A stretch of 10,492 nt of DNA, from positions 1-10,492 of the forward strand of contig SCQA01000152.1 in NCBI GenBank assembly GCA_004298725.1. Reading direction: 5' to 3'. Under the pieces are notes generated by a model. That model searched no databases. It was not told the origin of the DNA and saw nothing but the letters and a program-made list of their open reading frames with translations. Shown here in pieces: positions 6,390 through 10,492 of this stretch. The first letter of the stretch is position 1; every line of letters starts with the position of its first letter. Source of the stretch: a bacterium (GTDB lineage Bacteria > Desulfobacterota > GWC2-55-46). The position numbers were made by a program, and so were the translations under genes.

Positions 6390-7538
6390 ATGAATAATAA
6401 AATAGTCGTCATAATAACGGCGCTTGTCGTTCTAAATATTCTCGCTCTGTATTCAATCCGGCCTTATGGATACAACTTTTCAAGCATGCTTCGCATCGCT
6501 GAAAACGAGAAAGAGGGCGTTGTGCCGGAGTATTTTCAAAAAGGTTTCGTTGTTTTTACCGATGGCGGCGGCTATGACGGGCAGTATTATTATTACGCGT
6601 CCATGGATCCGCTTATCAGGAACGGGCTTTACAAAAATCCGTTCCGCCAGCAGCGCGTCCTTTACCCGCTTGTGTCGCGCGCGCTTTCTTTCGGAGACGT
6701 CTCTCTTTTGCCTCTTGCCATGTACGCAACAAACATCGTAGCCGTCGTCTTTGGCATGTATTTTTTCATTCTAATTATTGGGCAATTCGGGCTTTCTCCG
6801 GCGTGGAGCCTGCTTTACGGTCTTTCTCCTGCGACGATAATGACCGTGCAGTACAGCCTGCCGTCGCCGCTTTCAATGGCGCTTATAATAGCGGCTGTTT
6901 ATTTTTACATGGTCAGGGAAAACATTTGGACGGCAACGGCGATCTTCGCGCTCGCTTTTCTTACGCGCGAAGATACGGTTATGGTTCTCGCGCCCCTTGT
7001 TTTATGGGACTTTCAAATGAAAAGGTCGTTCAAGCGCGGGGCTGTATTAATCGCCTCGCTCGTTCCGTTTCTAATTTGGCAGTATTACGTGGCAAGCCGG
7101 TTGGGATCGCTTGCCACAGTCGCTTCGTCGTCTGTCATAAACCCGGTGCCTTTCGCGGGCATAGTTGGTTTTTTAAAAACGTTGACGTTTGGCGGAGTAA
7201 AGCAGACGCTTCGCGAGTTAAGCGCCGTAGTTGTATTTGTTTACTTCATGGCCGTTGCTATCGCGGTTTTATTGGCGCTAAAAAAGAAGAGGCATTTGTT
7301 TTATTACGTGACGTTGGCGTACTGCGTTCTTTCTGTCTTTACAGTGCCGTCTCAGTGGGACAATTTTAACGGCTTGCTTAGGATGTTTTACGGGCTTTTT
7401 CCGTTTCTTGTGCTTTCATACGCCATTGAAAAAAACATTGCCTTAAAATACTGCGCCGTGTTTATTGCCGGCCTGACGTTTTTAACCGCAATTCGCATCG
7501 TTTTTATCAGCCCGGTATTTCCCTTTAAAGTGTGGTGA
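6390..7538 (+). CDS. Polytopic membrane protein, AZOBR_p60025-type glycopolymer formation family
   Basis: A 382-residue protein with one N-terminal helix (about 4-22), an extracytoplasmic loop, and then roughly eight further hydrophobic segments. The loop carries GGGYDGQYYYYASMDP (residues 59-74) and RQQRVLYPLVSR (86-97). To my recollection this combination marks the cell-surface glycopolymer formation family named after AZOBR_p60025. LTREDT (191-196) matches the family's typical position for an acidic residue after a helix. By its GT-C-like layout, D63 is a candidate catalytic or substrate-contacting residue, but no reaction is established that I can cite. It probably adds sugars to, or assembles, the glycan on the periplasmic side. 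The ATG at 6390 lacks a strong ribosome site. Its stop lies five bases before the chosen ATG of the next gene and overlaps an alternative GTG (GTGA), so the two are tightly coupled. Confidence 0.75.
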   Translation: MNNKIVVIITALVVLNILALYSIRPYGYNFSSMLRIAENEKEGVVPEYFQKGFVVFTDGGGYDGQYYYYASMDPLIRNGLYKNPFRQQRVLYPLVSRALSFGDVSLLPLAMYATNIVAVVFGMYFFILIIGQFGLSPAWSLLYGLSPATIMTVQYSLPSPLSMALIIAAVYFYMVRENIWTATAIFALAFLTREDTVMVLAPLVLWDFQMKRSFKRGAVLIASLVPFLIWQYYVASRLGSLATVASSSVINPVPFAGIVGFLKTLTFGGVKQTLRELSAVVVFVYFMAVAIAVLLALKKKRHLFYYVTLAYCVLSVFTVPSQWDNFNGLLRMFYGLFPFLVLSYAIEKNIALKYCAVFIAGLTFLTAIRIVFISPVFPFKVW

Positions 7539-7543
7539 ATGAA

Positions 7544-9157
7544 ATGACGGCCAGACAGAGGTTAATTGCCATATTCCTCATAACAACGCATTTTTCAGCG
7601 CTTGTTTTGGGCATGATCTTTAGATTTATTGACGGCGACGAAGGCGGCATGTTGGTTGTAACCAAAGAGGTTATAAACGGCAGGGTGCCTGTGCTTGACA
7701 TAAACGCTCACAACCAGCCGCTCATGTATTATTTTTACGGCTTGTGGATGAAGGTTTTCGGCTTCGGCATAATATCCGCCCGCTCGCTTTCAGTTGCCGT
7801 AATGTTCGGCGCAGGGCTTCTGTTATTCTGGTGGGCGTGGAGGTTCACGAAAAACTTCGGCGCGTCCGCCATACTCTATTTTCTTTTCATAACAAACCTC
7901 ACTTTTTTTAAAACCAACATACCTGTAAAGCCGTTTGCTTTGTCCAATTTTTTCATCTTCGCGGCCTTTGCAACGCTTTCCGTCAGCTATTTAAAACATA
8001 ATAAACTTAAAACGGGGGTGCTCTTTTTTACCGGCCTGCTTGTGGGCGCGTCTCTCGGCGTCAGGCTTATCTTCATGTTGCCGTTCGCATACGGGGTATG
8101 GATTATCTTTGTCGCAGTGCGCGATAAGGCAAAGTTTAAAGCTACTGTCGCCAAACTTTTTTCCTTTGGCGTCGGCGTTACAATACCCATGCTTCCTTCG
8201 GTATGGATGTATATAAAAGAGCCTCTTCGCGCTTATACCATATGGGCCGGAGCATACGCGCAGATATACCTCGGCAAAGGCTCTAACCCGGACTTCGCAG
8301 TTGACGCCGTAGGCGGCAAAACAGAGATGATACTTACCGGCCTTATTGACATAATCAACGTGCCGGATAATGTCTTTTTGCTTGCGGCGCTTGTTATTTC
8401 GACTGTTATGTTTTTTTCCGGTACAAGGCGCGCGCTTGACAAGGCGCGCGTTAATGTTTACGCGCTCGCGTGGCTGATATTAACCGCGATACTCTACATA
8501 TACTCTAACCTTTACGGCAACTACTTGGGGTATGTCAATCAGGTGGTTCTTTTTATTATTGTTCTTTCTTTTCCACTCGCCATGTTGGTTTCAACGCGTC
8601 TTGGCGCGAAGGTAATGGCAGTTCTTGCCGTTGTTTTTATTGCGCTCAGCACTGTGCTATTTTACGTTCATTTTCAAAAGCGGCTGAATACGAGCATCTT
8701 TTATTTCACCGGCTCAACGGACGTTATAGTAACTCCCGCGTATGTTAATACCGTGGCTGAGAACGTGGTAAGGAAGTATTCAAAGGAAGGCGACAAGGTA
8801 TTCGACACATGGGGCGTTTTTGTCTTCGCTTCCGGCAGAAAGCCGGTAACGGGTTTCGAGTACCCCACTGACAACGCCTTTTTCTGGGCGCTTATGAAAA
8901 ATAAGGAAAACGCGTCAAAGTACCTTTTTATACCGGAGCCTGAAATATTCAGGCAGATGGAGAAAAAAGAGATACCCGTGGTAGTGCTCGGCGATATTTC
9001 CGAGTACCCGAAAATTTCGCCGGACAATTCCTACGCCCCGGGCGACCTGACACTTCTTCGCGTTCACGTTGAAAAGCACTACGTGCTCGTATTTAAAGGG
9101 TTTGTCAAGCCCACGAACGCGTGGGTGCTGATATACGTGCCAAAGGCAGGCAGTTAA
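7544..9157 (+). CDS. GT39/ArnT-like glycosyltransferase
   Basis: A 537-residue integral membrane transferase of the GT-C superfamily, expected to use a polyprenyl-phosphate sugar on the periplasmic face. After the first helix comes FIDGDEGG (residues 28-35), the acidic motif of the family, with D30, D32 and E33 as catalytic candidates. It is followed by GRVPVLDINAHNQPLMYYFYG (46-66), the equivalent of the usual D...H..P..YY loop. VGASLGVRLIFMLP (167-180) is also typical. About ten to twelve helices end near residue 375, and a soluble domain of about 160 residues follows, of the kind seen in PMT/ArnT relatives. I chose ATG at 7544 because GGTGA, complementary to the 16S tail, lies five bases upstream. 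GTG at 7532 or 7535 is also possible, the latter overlapping the previous stop. The substrate is unknown. Confidence 0.85.
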   Translation: MTARQRLIAIFLITTHFSALVLGMIFRFIDGDEGGMLVVTKEVINGRVPVLDINAHNQPLMYYFYGLWMKVFGFGIISARSLSVAVMFGAGLLLFWWAWRFTKNFGASAILYFLFITNLTFFKTNIPVKPFALSNFFIFAAFATLSVSYLKHNKLKTGVLFFTGLLVGASLGVRLIFMLPFAYGVWIIFVAVRDKAKFKATVAKLFSFGVGVTIPMLPSVWMYIKEPLRAYTIWAGAYAQIYLGKGSNPDFAVDAVGGKTEMILTGLIDIINVPDNVFLLAALVISTVMFFSGTRRALDKARVNVYALAWLILTAILYIYSNLYGNYLGYVNQVVLFIIVLSFPLAMLVSTRLGAKVMAVLAVVFIALSTVLFYVHFQKRLNTSIFYFTGSTDVIVTPAYVNTVAENVVRKYSKEGDKVFDTWGVFVFASGRKPVTGFEYPTDNAFFWALMKNKENASKYLFIPEPEIFRQMEKKEIPVVVLGDISEYPKISPDNSYAPGDLTLLRVHVEKHYVLVFKGFVKPTNAWVLIYVPKAGS

Positions 9158-9161
9158 CAAG

Positions 9162-10492
9162 ATGAATTTCATGCGGCTTATTGACAGGCTTCCTTTTATG
9201 CGAGGTAGATTTGACGACCATATGAAGGAAGTCGTTGCCGGCTCGGTTGTAGGTTTTTTCTGGCGCGTGGCCGGGGCGGCGCTTCAATTTTTTTGCAACG
9301 TCTTCATAGCGCGGCTTCTCGGAGTAAGCCACATGGGCGCTTACATGCTCGCGTTTACAATAGCCGTTGTCGCCTCCACCGTGGGCAGGCTCGGCCTTGA
9401 TCAGTCCATGCTTCGTTTTATAGCCGTGTACGCCGGAAGAAAAGAGTGGGACAAGCTTAAAGGCGTTTACACAAGGGGTATGCTCTTGACGCTCGCAGTA
9501 TCGGCTTTTATAACTCTTTTGTTGCTTTTAGCTTCGCCGTGGCTTTCAATAACAATTTTTAAGCAAAAGGAATTGACAATCCCCATGATGCTGATGTCGC
9601 TCAGCATCGTGCCGTCGGCTCTGTCCAACGTAATTTCAGGGTCGCTTCAGGCGCTTAAGCGCATACAGAATTCAACGCTTGTGCAGGTTGTCTTGTCTCC
9701 TGCCGTTAACATAGTTTTGCTTTGGCTTTTTGTCTCTGCCGGGTATGGCGTTGCCGGAGCCGTGGTTGCCTACGTCGTATCCGCCGTGCTCGTGTTTTTA
9801 GCGGGCGCTCTGCTTTGGAGGTTGGCCGTGCCGGAGCTTAAAACCGCGCCTTCGTCAGGCGCTATTACAACTTCAGCCCTTATGAAGGTTTCCATGCCGC
9901 TCGCGTGGACGTCCGTTATGATTATCTTCATGGGCATGGCGGGCACCTTGATACTTGGCGCGTTAAGAACCCCGGCTGAGGTCGGCGTTTACAGCGCGGC
10001 GCTTAGGCTTTCGCTTGTGCCGAATTATATTCTTATCGCGGTTGCGGCAATCTCGGCTCCCAAGTTCGCGGCCCTTTACGACAGCGGAGACGTGGCCACC
10101 ATAGAGCGCATATCAAAACATTCAATCCGCCTTATGCTCTTATTTTCCGCGCCTATTCTTATTATGTCGGTTTTTGCTCCGGGCATTATGATGCGCCTTT
10201 ACGGAAGCGGGTTTTCAGCCGGAGCGTCTTCGCTGGTTATATTGTCGCTTGGGCAGGCCCTTTTTATCGCAATAGGGCTTGCGGGCCAGCTCTTGATAAT
10301 GACAGGCAAGGAAGTAGCCGTTAGAAATATTACTTTCATGGCGGCGTTTTTAAATATCGTTCTGTGTTTTGTTCTTATCCCAAGCTTTGGCGTAAACGGC
10401 GCGGCAATAGCTCATATAATTTCATATACGTTTACGGCAATCGCTTCTCAATACGTTGTTGGCAAGCACCTTAAAATACTGCTTCATCCTTT
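9162..10492 (+). CDS. Wzx-type polysaccharide flippase (3' end cut by the window)
   Basis: The frame is open from ATG at 9162 to the window edge, giving 443 complete codons and no stop. Relatives are usually about 450-500 residues, so little is missing. Residues 27-90 match the start of the polysaccharide synthesis/oligosaccharide flippase family: GSVVGFFWRVAGAALQFF, then FIARLLGVSHMGAY (48-61) and STVGRLGLDQSMLRFIAVY (72-90). Alternating hydrophobic helices continue to the end, with late motifs such as ARLLG-like and RLYGSGFSAG turns and LIPSFGVNGAAIAH near the last helices. This is the MATE/MVF-type fold that moves undecaprenyl-linked repeat units to the periplasm. It starts four bases after the GT39-like gene, so it is surely in the same operon. 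The upstream ribosome site is weak, and an ATG at 9171 is an alternative start. Confidence 0.9.
   Translation, partial: MNFMRLIDRLPFMRGRFDDHMKEVVAGSVVGFFWRVAGAALQFFCNVFIARLLGVSHMGAYMLAFTIAVVASTVGRLGLDQSMLRFIAVYAGRKEWDKLKGVYTRGMLLTLAVSAFITLLLLLASPWLSITIFKQKELTIPMMLMSLSIVPSALSNVISGSLQALKRIQNSTLVQVVLSPAVNIVLLWLFVSAGYGVAGAVVAYVVSAVLVFLAGALLWRLAVPELKTAPSSGAITTSALMKVSMPLAWTSVMIIFMGMAGTLILGALRTPAEVGVYSAALRLSLVPNYILIAVAAISAPKFAALYDSGDVATIERISKHSIRLMLLFSAPILIMSVFAPGIMMRLYGSGFSAGASSLVILSLGQALFIAIGLAGQLLIMTGKEVAVRNITFMAAFLNIVLCFVLIPSFGVNGAAIAHIISYTFTAIASQYVVGKHLKILLHP

Noticed and set aside
6803..7369. 188-codon + strand frame inside the 6390-7538 gene
   Set aside because: It is out of frame with a gene whose family motifs and helices are intact, and its product lacks the hydrophobic pattern or any motif; it is a shadow frame of a GC-biased gene.

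Overview
The window is one continuous piece of a surface-polysaccharide (exopolysaccharide, capsule or O-antigen type) biosynthesis locus. Every supported gene is on the + strand. Base composition is moderate, with frequent ATA (Ile), AGG (Arg) and CTT (Leu) codons. The proteins are of undecaprenyl-linked, Gram-negative type: a polyprenyl glycosylphosphotransferase, GT-C transferases and a Wzx-like flippase. A Nitrospirota, Desulfobacterota, Omnitrophota or Elusimicrobiota-like bacterium would fit, but no marker gene fixes the taxon.

Layout. Positions 1-459 hold no supported gene. They contain a strong intrinsic terminator (140-166) for something upstream, then two sigma70-like promoters (323-352 and 368-397) facing the first gene. 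Two GT4 glycosyltransferases follow (460-1587 and 1609-2766), both with non-ATG starts. A 227-base intergenic region (2767-2993) is rich in CCGGT repeats and inverted repeats and may be a structured leader. Next come the initiating sugar-1-phosphate transferase (2994-4412), a small single-pass protein (4438-4902), a GT-C-like membrane protein overlapping it by 4 bases (4899-6278), a 111-base gap with a good promoter (6324-6352), an AZOBR_p60025-type glycopolymer membrane protein (6390-7538), a GT39/ArnT-like transferase (7544-9157), and a Wzx-type flippase cut by the window end (9162-10492).

How the genes probably work together (inference from families). The WbaP/WcaJ-type enzyme loads the first sugar phosphate onto undecaprenyl phosphate at the inner membrane. 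The two cytoplasmic GT4 enzymes extend the chain from nucleotide sugars. The flippase moves the lipid-linked unit to the periplasmic face. The three polytopic GT-C-like proteins are candidates to add sugars from polyprenyl-phosphate donors there, or to act as polymerase. No recognisable Wzy, Wzz, Wza, ABC transporter or nucleotide-sugar synthesis gene is present, so the locus probably continues downstream.

The points most worth a second look are the possible regulatory RNA before the initiating transferase, the small protein that looks like a detached periplasmic domain of a GT-C enzyme, and the run of three dissimilar GT-C-like proteins. I see no phage, transposon, CRISPR or defence-type system.
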